DNA of 64,000 nt. Origin: Prochlorococcus sp. scB245a_520K10 (GTDB taxonomy: Bacteria > Cyanobacteriota > Cyanobacteriia > PCC-6307 > Cyanobiaceae). Positions 56,711 to 64,000 of this stretch are shown piece after piece. The first letter of the stretch is position 1, and each line of letters begins with the position of its first letter. The notes under the pieces were generated by a model. It was not told the DNA's origin, did no database searches, and worked only from the letters and a program-made list of their open reading frames with translations. A program made the translations under genes and the position numbers. The stretch spans positions 1 to 64,000 of the forward strand of contig JFNU01000005.1 of assembly GCA_000634515.1 (NCBI GenBank). The letters run 5' to 3'.

Positions 56711-57142
56711 ATGAGACTTTATGGCAAAAAATCTTATTTAAAAAAAATTTTTTCACATGAAAGTAAAAAAAATTCAGAAAAAAATATTTCTAAATTAAAT
56801 ATCAAATTAATACATCAAATATTCGACACTATTAATATTTCTTTTATAGTTTTAATCTTTACATTATTTTTTTTATCTTTGGATAGCCAAAGGAAATGGT
56901 CAAATACATATAAAACTTTATCTAAAACAAGGGCAATGAATAATAATCTCATTGACTATATTTCTCAAACAGAAGAGTTTTATATTAGCGAACTTGAATC
57001 TCTTAATACTTATAAAAAAACTAAACCCAAAGATTTAATTTATCTTGATAAAGTTGAAGAAAAAAAAGAAAGTTTTTTCGGGAAAAATTTCATAATCTTC
57101 TTTGAAGGCGTCAGAGACAGCAAATATCAAAGGGGTTATTGA
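56711..57142 (+). CDS. FtsL-like small membrane division protein candidate, 143 aa
   Basis: A basic N-terminal cytosolic part (residues 1-45), one membrane helix at about 46-62 (ISFIVLIFTLFFLSL) and an extracytoplasmic part with a possible coiled coil (SDNSQRKWSNTYKTLSKTRAM-like region, 63-110), the overall plan of FtsL. Its stop overlaps the ATG of ftsI by one base. FtsL is poorly conserved in sequence, so topology and position are the evidence. No enzyme motif is seen. Confidence 0.6.
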   Translation: MRLYGKKSYLKKIFSHESKKNSEKNISKLNIKLIHQIFDTINISFIVLIFTLFFLSLDSQRKWSNTYKTLSKTRAMNNNLIDYISQTEEFYISELESLNTYKKTKPKDLIYLDKVEEKKESFFGKNFIIFFEGVRDSKYQRGY

Positions 57143-58893
57143 TGAAAAAATATAAAAAAAATATTCATATCTTACCCCTTGATCAAAGAAGATTTAAATT
57201 ACTCTATATTTTTAGCCTGCTAATGATACTGAGTTTGTTTGGTAGGTTAGTTAATTTGCAAGTCTTTAACGCTTCTGACTTGCAAAGGAAAGCTAGATTA
57301 GTACATTCTTCTAAAACTAACTCCTTAAAAAAAAGGAGATCAATTGTTGATAGAAATAATAGACTAATTGCTTACGACAAACCGCTCTATAAATTATGGG
57401 CCCATCCAAAATATTTTAATTTTCCTGGTGATTCAATTAATAGAGTTCGCAGCATTGAAGAAGTTACACAAAAATTGTCACCAATTTTGGATATTAATAA
57501 TGAAATACTCTTGAGGAAATTTAATAATAAAATGAGTGGTATCAAGCTTTTGGATAAAATTTCAGAAGAAAAAGCAGAAAAGATTAAGAACCTTCAAATA
57601 AGCGGACTTGATTTGTTTAAATATTCGCAGAGATATTATCCACAAGGAAAGCTTTACTCTAATCTTGTAGGGTTTGTTAATGATGAGAATATAGCTTCAG
57701 CAGGTTTAGAGCTACATTTAGATAAGCAAATTAAAGTTTTTAATAAAAGTAATTTTTTAAAAAGAGGTGGCGATGGAACTCCTCTCCCGGATAATTCAGC
57801 CCCAGGTGATTTTATTTCTGATTACAAAAGTTTAGACCTAACTATAGATTCAAAATTACAGAAAGCGTCATTCAATGCATTATCAAAGCAAGTAAACAAA
57901 TGGAGAGCAAAGAAGGGATTCGCCATAGTTATGGATGTTAATAATGGCCGGATTCTCTCCTTGGTTACAGTCCCTACATATGATCCAAATAAATTTTGGC
58001 AGTATGATTCTGAACTCTTTAGGGGTTGGTATTCTCAAGATTTATTTGAGCCAGGTTCAACTTTTAAACCTATTAATCTTGCCTTAGCTTTAGAAGAAAA
58101 AGTAATCCAGAAAGATGGAGTAGTTGAAGATATTGGAAAGATTAATGTTGGAGGGTGGACACTTTCTAATTGGGACAAAAAAGGTAATGGATACATTGAC
58201 TATCCAAAAGTTTTACAGGTTTCAAGTAACGTTGGGATGGTAAAAATAATGCAAAATTTAGACCCCACAATTTATTGGGATTGGCTTAAAAATTTAGGTA
58301 TAAACAAAAATTTAGAGACTGACTTATTTGAATCAACTGCTGGCCAACTAAAAAGAAAAGATTTATTTGTAAATCAATCCATTGAGCCTGCTGTAACTTC
58401 TTTTGGTAAAGGTTTCTCAATCTCACCACTTAAATTGGTCCAACTTCATGCGGCTCTAGCAAATGGGGGTTTTGAAGTGACTCCACATGTAACCTCAACT
58501 TTTAAAGAAAGATTTAATGAAAATCCAAAAAAACAATTTTTTTCGAATGAGGTTTCCAAAACTGTTCTTGAATGGATGGAGAGCGTAGTTGATAAAGGTA
58601 GTGGATCTGGAGTGAAAATTGAAGGTTACAGAATAGCTGGAAAAACAGGTACGTCTCAAAAAGCTTTAAATGGTTCGTATACAAGCAAAAAAGTTTGTAG
58701 TTTTGTAGCGACCTTACCAGTTAATGATCCAAAATATGCTGTCCTCGTAGTAGTTGATGAGCCATCTAAATCATATGCATACGGTTCAACTGTTGCAGTG
58801 CCAGTTGCGAAAGAAATTATCGAGAGTTTGATAGTTATTGAAAAAATACCTCCTAATATTAAGGATCACGGAATGATTGTTAAAAAACCCTAA
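57142..58893 (+). CDS. ftsI: Peptidoglycan D,D-transpeptidase FtsI (PBP3)
   Basis: Septal cross-linking enzyme. One N-terminal helix (residues about 20-38) precedes the PBP dimerisation domain and then the transpeptidase domain with Ser-x-x-Lys in GSTFKPINLALAL, SSN in VSSNVGMVKI and KTG in GKTGTSQK. AGLELHLDKQI marks the non-penicillin-binding module. The ATG at 57142 has an AGGGG sequence 7 bases upstream and overlaps the preceding stop as TGATG; a TTG one codon up (57139) is less likely. 583 residues. Confidence 0.94.
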   Translation: MKKYKKNIHILPLDQRRFKLLYIFSLLMILSLFGRLVNLQVFNASDLQRKARLVHSSKTNSLKKRRSIVDRNNRLIAYDKPLYKLWAHPKYFNFPGDSINRVRSIEEVTQKLSPILDINNEILLRKFNNKMSGIKLLDKISEEKAEKIKNLQISGLDLFKYSQRYYPQGKLYSNLVGFVNDENIASAGLELHLDKQIKVFNKSNFLKRGGDGTPLPDNSAPGDFISDYKSLDLTIDSKLQKASFNALSKQVNKWRAKKGFAIVMDVNNGRILSLVTVPTYDPNKFWQYDSELFRGWYSQDLFEPGSTFKPINLALALEEKVIQKDGVVEDIGKINVGGWTLSNWDKKGNGYIDYPKVLQVSSNVGMVKIMQNLDPTIYWDWLKNLGINKNLETDLFESTAGQLKRKDLFVNQSIEPAVTSFGKGFSISPLKLVQLHAALANGGFEVTPHVTSTFKERFNENPKKQFFSNEVSKTVLEWMESVVDKGSGSGVKIEGYRIAGKTGTSQKALNGSYTSKKVCSFVATLPVNDPKYAVLVVVDEPSKSYAYGSTVAVPVAKEIIESLIVIEKIPPNIKDHGMIVKKP

Positions 58894-58969
58894 AATTTTC
58901 CAGTTTTTTAAATATTTAGTTCATTATCTGATGATTTCATAAGGAATAAAAGCTAGTTTATAGATATAT

Positions 58970-59986
58970 ATGATTAATTTAGATATGAAATCAATTTTAG
59001 AACAATTATCCTCAATGACAGTTGTTGTTGCTGATACTGGAGATTTAGATTCGATAAAAAAATTTCAACCAAGGGACGCCACCACTAATCCATCGCTAAT
59101 ACTTGCTGCTGCTAAGAATCCTGATTATGTGAAATTAATTGATAAAGCCTTAGAAAGTTCAGAAAATGCATTGCCCCAAGGATTCTCTGAAATTGAATTA
59201 ATTAAAGAAACTGTTGACCAAGTTTCAGTATTTTTTGGAAAAGAAATATTGAAAATTATTTCAGGGCGCGTGTCTACAGAAGTTGATGCAAGACTTAGCT
59301 TTGACACCGAAGCTACGGTAGAAAAAGCGAGAAAATTGATCAATCTTTACAAAAATTTTGGAATTGAAAAAGAAAGAATTTTGATTAAGATTGCCGCAAC
59401 TTGGGAGGGAATTAAAGCAGCTGAAATTTTGGAAAAAGAGGGTATTAAATGCAACTTAACTTTACTTTTTAACTTCTGCCAAGCGGTAACTTGTGCAAAA
59501 GCAAAGATTACTCTAATATCTCCGTTCGTTGGCCGAATATTGGATTGGCATAAAGCAAAAACTGGTAAAACTAGTTTTATAGGAGCTGAAGACCCTGGTG
59601 TTATCTCGGTTACACAAATTTATAATTACTTTAAAGAAAAAGGATTCAAGACAGAAGTAATGGGGGCGAGTTTCAGGAATCTTGATGAAATAAAAGAATT
59701 AGCAGGTTGCGATCTTTTAACAATTGCACCAAAATTCCTTGAGGAACTTAAAAAAGAAAAAGGAGATTTAATTAGAAAATTAGATGCAACAAATCAAAGA
59801 AATAATTCTGTTGACTATAAATTTGATGAAAAAGATTTCAGATTGAATATGTTAGATGACCAAATGGCTAGCGAGAAGCTTAGTGAAGGCATTACAGGAT
59901 TTAGTAAGGCTATTGAAGAATTAGAACAATTGTTACTAAAGAGATTTTCAGAAATTAAAAATCAGAAATTAATTTCAGCAAATTAA
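58970..59986 (+). CDS. tal: Transaldolase
   Basis: Moves a dihydroxyacetone unit between sedoheptulose-7-P and glyceraldehyde-3-P in the oxidative pentose phosphate pathway. Schiff-base Lys in [14 protein letters not shown] near residue 138, the [20 protein letters not shown] segment near the N-terminus and [14 protein letters not shown] are present. Starts ATG at 58970 or 58985. 338 residues is slightly longer than TalB because of a C-terminal tail. Transcription runs away from ftsI in tandem. Confidence 0.96.
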   Translation: MINLDMKSILEQLSSMTVVVADTGDLDSIKKFQPRDATTNPSLILAAAKNPDYVKLIDKALESSENALPQGFSEIELIKETVDQVSVFFGKEILKIISGRVSTEVDARLSFDTEATVEKARKLINLYKNFGIEKERILIKIAATWEGIKAAEILEKEGIKCNLTLLFNFCQAVTCAKAKITLISPFVGRILDWHKAKTGKTSFIGAEDPGVISVTQIYNYFKEKGFKTEVMGASFRNLDEIKELAGCDLLTIAPKFLEELKKEKGDLIRKLDATNQRNNSVDYKFDEKDFRLNMLDDQMASEKLSEGITGFSKAIEELEQLLLKRFSEIKNQKLISAN

Positions 59987-60018
59987 ATCTAAGCTTTAAT
60001 TAAAAAATAAAAATCAAA

Positions 60019-61146
60019 TTAGCTCTTTATTAAAAGTCTTTTGATAACTCTTTTTGCGATGTCTTCATAACTCATTTCACCGGATAATATTTGAGCAATT
60101 CGTTTAGGAGCCGTTTTTCTTTTAACACCTAATTGATATCCAGTTCTGGGAAATCTATAAAAGACTTGCGCGATTCTCCTCCCCCAAGCCATAGATTTAC
60201 CCCAATTGTCGTTAATATTTTTCGTATAAAGATTCAAATTGTCTATTTTCCCTGATAGGCATTGATCTATTGATTCTGCAGCATAAAAACTGCTAATTAA
60301 AGACGGTCTAATTCCTTCAGCTAAAAATGGATCGCATAGAGAGGCTGCATCCCCTACTACTAAAATTTTATCTCCATTAATTGGGTGGAGACCATTCCAT
60401 ATTCTCAATTTTTTATTAATTGTTTTATAGGGAAATGCATCAAATCCGAAGCTTCTAATAACTTGATTATTTACTGCCTGATTTTCTAGAGGACTATTAT
60501 TTATAAATGTACCTAAACCAATATTTAAGCTTTCTTTTAGTGGGAATGCCCATGCAAATCCATATTTTATGAATCCAAACTCAAATCTAACTGCATCTTT
60601 AGGAATTTGACCTAAACCTTTCAATCTTAATGAGATTGTGTTCGCGAATTTAGGTTTTCTCGGCCCCAAATTGAAATATCCTACCCATTTGGACTGGGAT
60701 CCGTCTGCAATAACAAGAAATTCAGATATGTATTTTTTTTTATTATTACAAGTAATTTCCCAATTATCATTTTTTTTGGTAATTTTTTCGACTAACACTG
60801 GTCTTAATATTTGAACTCCATTTCTCAAGGATTCATCAATTAATAATTGATCAAATTTCTCTCTTTTAATAATCCAAAAAGGGGATTCACCAGTCAGATC
60901 GGCAATCACATTATCTGACGCCTTCCATCTAAATTCAACATTCTTGATTTTCGATTCTATTGCATCTTTTATTTCTAAAGGGAGGAATTTCTTCATTGAA
61001 GATGCCATCCCACCAGCACATGGCTTAAAATCTTGGTTTTTTTCTTTTTCAATAATTAAAACGGAATATCCTTTTTTTGCTAAGTTGAGAGCGGTGGAAG
61101 ATCCCGACAAACCCCCACCAATTATTACGACGTCAAAACATTTCAA
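60019..61146 (-). CDS. Geranylgeranyl-reductase-family FAD oxidoreductase
   Basis: FAD-binding [20 protein letters not shown] at the N-terminus (residues about 10-30), [16 protein letters not shown], and a second FAD motif [20 protein letters not shown] near 270-290. This group includes ChlP, which reduces geranylgeranyl to phytyl groups; at 375 residues this one is shorter than ChlP (about 450), so a different substrate is likely. It overlaps frr by 4 bases at its start, so it is probably translated from the pyrH-frr-x transcript. Confidence 0.85.
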   Translation of the reverse strand: MKCFDVVIIGGGLSGSSTALNLAKKGYSVLIIEKEKNQDFKPCAGGMASSMKKFLPLEIKDAIESKIKNVEFRWKASDNVIADLTGESPFWIIKREKFDQLLIDESLRNGVQILRPVLVEKITKKNDNWEITCNNKKKYISEFLVIADGSQSKWVGYFNLGPRKPKFANTISLRLKGLGQIPKDAVRFEFGFIKYGFAWAFPLKESLNIGLGTFINNSPLENQAVNNQVIRSFGFDAFPYKTINKKLRIWNGLHPINGDKILVVGDAASLCDPFLAEGIRPSLISSFYAAESIDQCLSGKIDNLNLYTKNINDNWGKSMAWGRRIAQVFYRFPRTGYQLGVKRKTAPKRIAQILSGEMSYEDIAKRVIKRLLIKS

Positions 61147-61691
61147 ACTTTTAGAATTTCCTTCTCTTTTTCAGACAATTTAGTTTCTATTAGAGCAATA
61201 AATTTATCAGTAATTTTTTGAATTTCAGATTGATTATCTCTAGATTCATCAATAGAAATAAGGCCATCTTTTTCGTATTTCTTTTCCTTATCAACAGCAT
61301 CTCTTCTAATATTCCGCAAAGCTACTTTCCCTTCCTCTGCATATTTCGAGGCTAGTTTACAAAATTCCTTTCTTCTTTCCTCAGTTAATGGAGGAACATT
61401 TATTCTTATTACTTTACCATCATTATTTGGAGTAATACCTAGATCGCTCATCGAGATAGATTTTTCTATCGCTTGTAAACATGAAATATCGAATGGCTGT
61501 ATTGAAATAGTTTGTGAATCAACAGTACTAATTGACGCAAGTGATTTAATTGGTGTTTCAGTACCGTAGTACTCCACACTTATTCTGTCTAGCAATGAGG
61601 CATTTGCTCTACCAGTTCTTATAGTATTAAAGTTTCTTTGTGTGGCTTCAATACTTTTATTCATATTTTCTTGAATTTCTTTTTCTTTCAT
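61143..61691 (-). CDS. frr: Ribosome recycling factor
   Basis: Splits post-termination ribosomes with EF-G. 182 residues: [54 protein letters not shown] and a C-terminal helix ending in [18 protein letters not shown]. Fits the L-shaped three-helix protein. It follows pyrH by 24 bases, a typical arrangement, and overlaps the downstream flavoprotein by 4. Confidence 0.97.
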   Translation of the reverse strand: MKEKEIQENMNKSIEATQRNFNTIRTGRANASLLDRISVEYYGTETPIKSLASISTVDSQTISIQPFDISCLQAIEKSISMSDLGITPNNDGKVIRINVPPLTEERRKEFCKLASKYAEEGKVALRNIRRDAVDKEKKYEKDGLISIDESRDNQSEIQKITDKFIALIETKLSEKEKEILKV

Positions 61692-61715
61692 AATTAAAAA
61701 AAATTAAAATAAGCT

Positions 61716-62420
61716 TTAACTAATTAAAGAGCCTATAGGCTCCCCTGCAACAGCTTTAGAGATGTTACCTTTTTTGAATATATCAAATACCATAATTGGG
61801 ATATTATTATCTTTGCAAAGAGCAATTGCAGTACTGTCCATAACTGCAATTTCATCACTAAGAACTTGCTGATAACTAAGAGAGGAATATTTTTTTGCGT
61901 TTTCAAATTTGTTAGGATCACAATCATAAACTCCATCAACTTTAGTAGCCTTCATAACAACCTCAGCGTTTATCTCTGCTGCCCTTAGTGCTGCTGTAGT
62001 GTCAGTTGTAAAAAATGGGTTTCCACACCCACCACCGAAGACTACAACCCTACCTTTTTCTAAATGCCTCATTGCTCTTCTTCTAATATAGGGCTCTGCA
62101 ATTTCTTGCATTTCGATAGCAGTTTGAACTCTGGTTGCTACTCCTACTCTTTCAAGGCCGTCTTGAAGTGAAATCGCATTCATTACTGTTGCAAGCATCC
62201 CTACATAATCAGCAGTTGCTCTATCCATTCCATCAGCAGACCCTTTAAGCCCCCTAAAAATATTCCCACCACCAACAACTATTGCAAGTTGTATATTATT
62301 TTCGACTACTTTTGAAACGTCTTCAGCGATTGACTGAACTATAGCAGGATCAATACCATAAGGTTTTTCACCCATTAGTGCTTCACCACTAAGTTTTAAG
62401 AGAACTCTTTTGTAAGTCAT
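61716..62420 (-). CDS. pyrH: Uridylate kinase
   Basis: UMP to UDP with ATP, hexameric and allosterically controlled in bacteria. Begins [20 protein letters not shown], with [13 protein letters not shown], the [20 protein letters not shown] segment, [20 protein letters not shown] and [11 protein letters not shown]. 234 residues. pyrH-frr is the common bacterial order. An 8-bp inverted repeat lies upstream. Confidence 0.97.
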   Translation of the reverse strand: MTYKRVLLKLSGEALMGEKPYGIDPAIVQSIAEDVSKVVENNIQLAIVVGGGNIFRGLKGSADGMDRATADYVGMLATVMNAISLQDGLERVGVATRVQTAIEMQEIAEPYIRRRAMRHLEKGRVVVFGGGCGNPFFTTDTTAALRAAEINAEVVMKATKVDGVYDCDPNKFENAKKYSSLSYQQVLSDEIAVMDSTAIALCKDNNIPIMVFDIFKKGNISKAVAGEPIGSLIS

Positions 62421-62446
62421 TCAACAACCATACTTTTAAGACCTTA

Positions 62447-62491
62447 GCAAGTAAACGTACCTAATTTATTGTTTGTTCTGATATTACTTGC
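62447..62491. repeat. 8-bp inverted repeat upstream of pyrH
   Basis: GCAAGTAA and TTACTTGC, 29 bases apart, 26 bases upstream of the pyrH start (minus strand). Contains G and C so is less likely by chance than the AT palindromes. May be an operator; unsupported otherwise. Confidence 0.35.
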
Positions 62492-62545
62492 GTCTTTAAA
62501 CATTTCTAAACCTGTTTGAACAATATGATAAAAATAATTTTTTAA

Positions 62546-63238
62546 CTAAAACTCAACACATTTTTGTGCTTTTATTCCTTGTTCTTTAAACGGATGTCTA
62601 ATTAGGTTCATTTCTGTAACTAAATCAGCATAATTGATAATCGAATCAGATGCCCCCCTTCCGGTTAAAACGACATGGTTATTTCTATTATTTAAACTTT
62701 TTAAAAAAGTGATTATTTCCTCTGAGGTAAGATAGCCCAGTTTAGTAGCAATATTAATTTCATCAAGGATGATGAGTTTATAAGATTCATCCTTTATATA
62801 TTTTTTAGATAATTGCCATGCTTCTTGAACTAATTTCTCATCCCTAATTCTATCTTGTGTTTCCCAAGTAAATCCCTCTCCTAATGAATGCCAAGATACA
62901 CTTGAAGACAAATTTTTAAGTGCTTTTTCTTCTCCAGTGGTCCAGCCACCTTTAATAAATTGAATGATTGCTACTTTATAACCGTGCCCTATCGTCCTTA
63001 AAGCCATTCCTAAAGATGCAGTTGTTTTACCCTTACCATTCCCTGTGAATACAATCAATAATCCTTTTTTTGTTTTTCTAATTTGTAGTCTTTCAGATTG
63101 AATATCTTTTCTTTGCTGCATTCTTTTTTTATATGAGCTCTCATCACTCTCTGGGGATATTTTCCCTCCCATCCCAAGTTCACTAGCTAGATCATCTAGA
63201 TTAAGTATTTTATCTGAAAATAAAGGTTTTTCTTGCAT
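62546..63238 (-). CDS. cobO: Cob(I)yrinic acid a,c-diamide adenosyltransferase (CobO/BtuR)
   Basis: Adds the 5'-deoxyadenosyl ligand to the cobalt. P-loop FTGNGKGKTTASLGMALRT near residue 66, IIQFIKGGWTTGEEKAL, the WETQDR segment and LIILDEINIATKLGYL near 160; HVVLTGRGASDSIINYADLV near 190-210 is the BtuR/CobO signature. A 55-residue polar N-terminal extension precedes the core. 230 residues. The recombinase gene lies upstream on the same strand with a 33-base gap. Confidence 0.95.
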   Translation of the reverse strand: MQEKPLFSDKILNLDDLASELGMGGKISPESDESSYKKRMQQRKDIQSERLQIRKTKKGLLIVFTGNGKGKTTASLGMALRTIGHGYKVAIIQFIKGGWTTGEEKALKNLSSSVSWHSLGEGFTWETQDRIRDEKLVQEAWQLSKKYIKDESYKLIILDEINIATKLGYLTSEEIITFLKSLNNRNNHVVLTGRGASDSIINYADLVTEMNLIRHPFKEQGIKAQKCVEF

Positions 63239-63271
63239 ATAATTTTAATTTGATTTTTTGATTATAAATCT

Positions 63272-64000
63272 TTAAATATTATTAGCCCGCTTAACTTTCA
63301 GAAGTGCATTATTTACTGCTTTTTGTTGATCTCGTTTTGTAATCCAATGGTGATAAGTTTGGGTATGTAAACTAACTGAATGTCCCATCATTCTGGCAGC
63401 CACAGTATCAGGCAAATCATAAAAAATTGTTCTTACTGCCCACGCATGCCGGAGATCATAAGGTTTTATTTGTAGAGAATAACGCTTAAATTGGTCAGTA
63501 ATTTTTTTCCCAATATTCTGTAAGGTTGTTACTTTTAGGTCTCTATTAATATTTGGTAGTAGGTCTGGATGCTCGCCAAGTTTTGGTAATTCGAACTTTT
63601 CTACCCATTCAGGATGGAAAGGCCAAACTTGATGTTCCCCTGTTTTAGTGGTAGGTAAAACTCTAATGATTTTGTCACCAAAATTTTTGAGAGAACTTAA
63701 ATCACAAAAAAATACTTCATGATTTCTTAATCCATATGTAGCCATCAGAGCAAAAACAAATTTCCAAGATTCGTTTGGTATTTTCTCCCAAAGTTCCTCA
63801 ATTAACTCGTCTGAGGGGAGATCCCTAAAACCTGCTTTATTTAGACCATATCCTTTAGCATTTAATTTCCAATCATCTGGAAGTTTAATTTCCAAAAACT
63901 TAGCCAAAACACTAAGTGAAGTTGCGCATTGTTTTCTACTTCTACTTCCTTCCTTATAACTTTCAAGCGTTTTTTGAAATATTTTTTCTAAATCTAAATT
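63272..64000 (-). CDS. Tyrosine recombinase / phage-type integrase (N-terminus beyond the window)
   Basis: Site-specific recombinase of the lambda-integrase/XerC group. Catalytic segments are in order: Arg in ATYGLRNHEVFF, the H-x-x-R box in PYDLRHAWAVRTI, the GH of MMGHSVSLHTQTYHHWI and its late Tyr. 243 residues are in the window; the frame stays open to base 64000, so the N-terminal DNA-binding part is partly missing. The reading frame is intact. No phage, att or tRNA sequence is next to it in the window; cobO follows. Confidence 0.88.
   Translation of the reverse strand, partial: NLDLEKIFQKTLESYKEGSRSRKQCATSLSVLAKFLEIKLPDDWKLNAKGYGLNKAGFRDLPSDELIEELWEKIPNESWKFVFALMATYGLRNHEVFFCDLSSLKNFGDKIIRVLPTTKTGEHQVWPFHPEWVEKFELPKLGEHPDLLPNINRDLKVTTLQNIGKKITDQFKRYSLQIKPYDLRHAWAVRTIFYDLPDTVAARMMGHSVSLHTQTYHHWITKRDQQKAVNNALLKVKRANNI

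Overview
The window looks like a core chromosomal segment of a high-light-adapted Prochlorococcus. Evidence: very low GC by eye, tightly packed genes that often abut or overlap by a few bases, and oxygenic-photosynthesis genes (petC-petA, psaF-psaJ, psb27, a high-light-inducible protein). Tetrapyrrole and cobalamin genes are scattered among housekeeping genes, and many small proteins look specific to cyanobacteria. The exact strain cannot be fixed by reading alone.

Layout. 1-9.2 kb: stand-alone groEL (cut by the window edge, Gly-Met-Pro repeat tail), fabG, ispD, an S66 carboxypeptidase, a UbiA prenyltransferase, ppx, a short RodZ-like protein, cobM and lgt. 9.2-18 kb: petC-petA, tatC, an NFACT protein, gmk, psaF-psaJ, tsaD with an hli gene, and a CPA1 antiporter. 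18-21 kb: a minus-strand translation block, rplS - tRNA-Trp - 64-aa protein - tRNA-Asp - gltX. 21-31 kb: map, an SDR, a run of nucleotide-binding proteins without a clear pathway (BioD/DRTGG protein, SLOG-like protein, YajQ), an SPFH protein, hemL, xth, and larC with an overlapping membrane protein. 31-39.6 kb: FutB-like permease, CobW-type GTPase, pterin dehydratase, YjbQ, M32 peptidase, ppa, hemC and rpoD. 40-51 kb: priA, a TPR-DUF3153 fusion, argB, ssb, cobK, cutA, a PfkB kinase, purA, psb27 and proS. 51-64 kb: a HTH protein, a second and degenerate pyrophosphatase in an operon with an ArsC/Spx-like protein and lepB, a tandem histidine phosphatase, a CAAX-type protease, an FtsL-like gene with ftsI, tal, a geranylgeranyl-reductase-like flavoprotein, frr, pyrH, cobO and a tyrosine recombinase cut by the right edge.

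How the genes fit together. The petCA/tatC block supports the cytochrome b6f complex: the Rieske protein carries a twin-arginine motif and TatC is encoded nearby. hemL and hemC feed tetrapyrrole synthesis, while cobM, cobK and cobO mark cobamide synthesis. There are no phage, CRISPR, transposon or obvious island genes; the recombinase at the right edge is the only mobile-type gene. I found no clear-cut new system. The leads most worth checking are the pyrophosphatase pair, the 22.6-25.1 kb nucleotide-binding cluster, the FtsL candidate, the Psb27 without a lipobox, and the tRNA-Asp/gltX junction.
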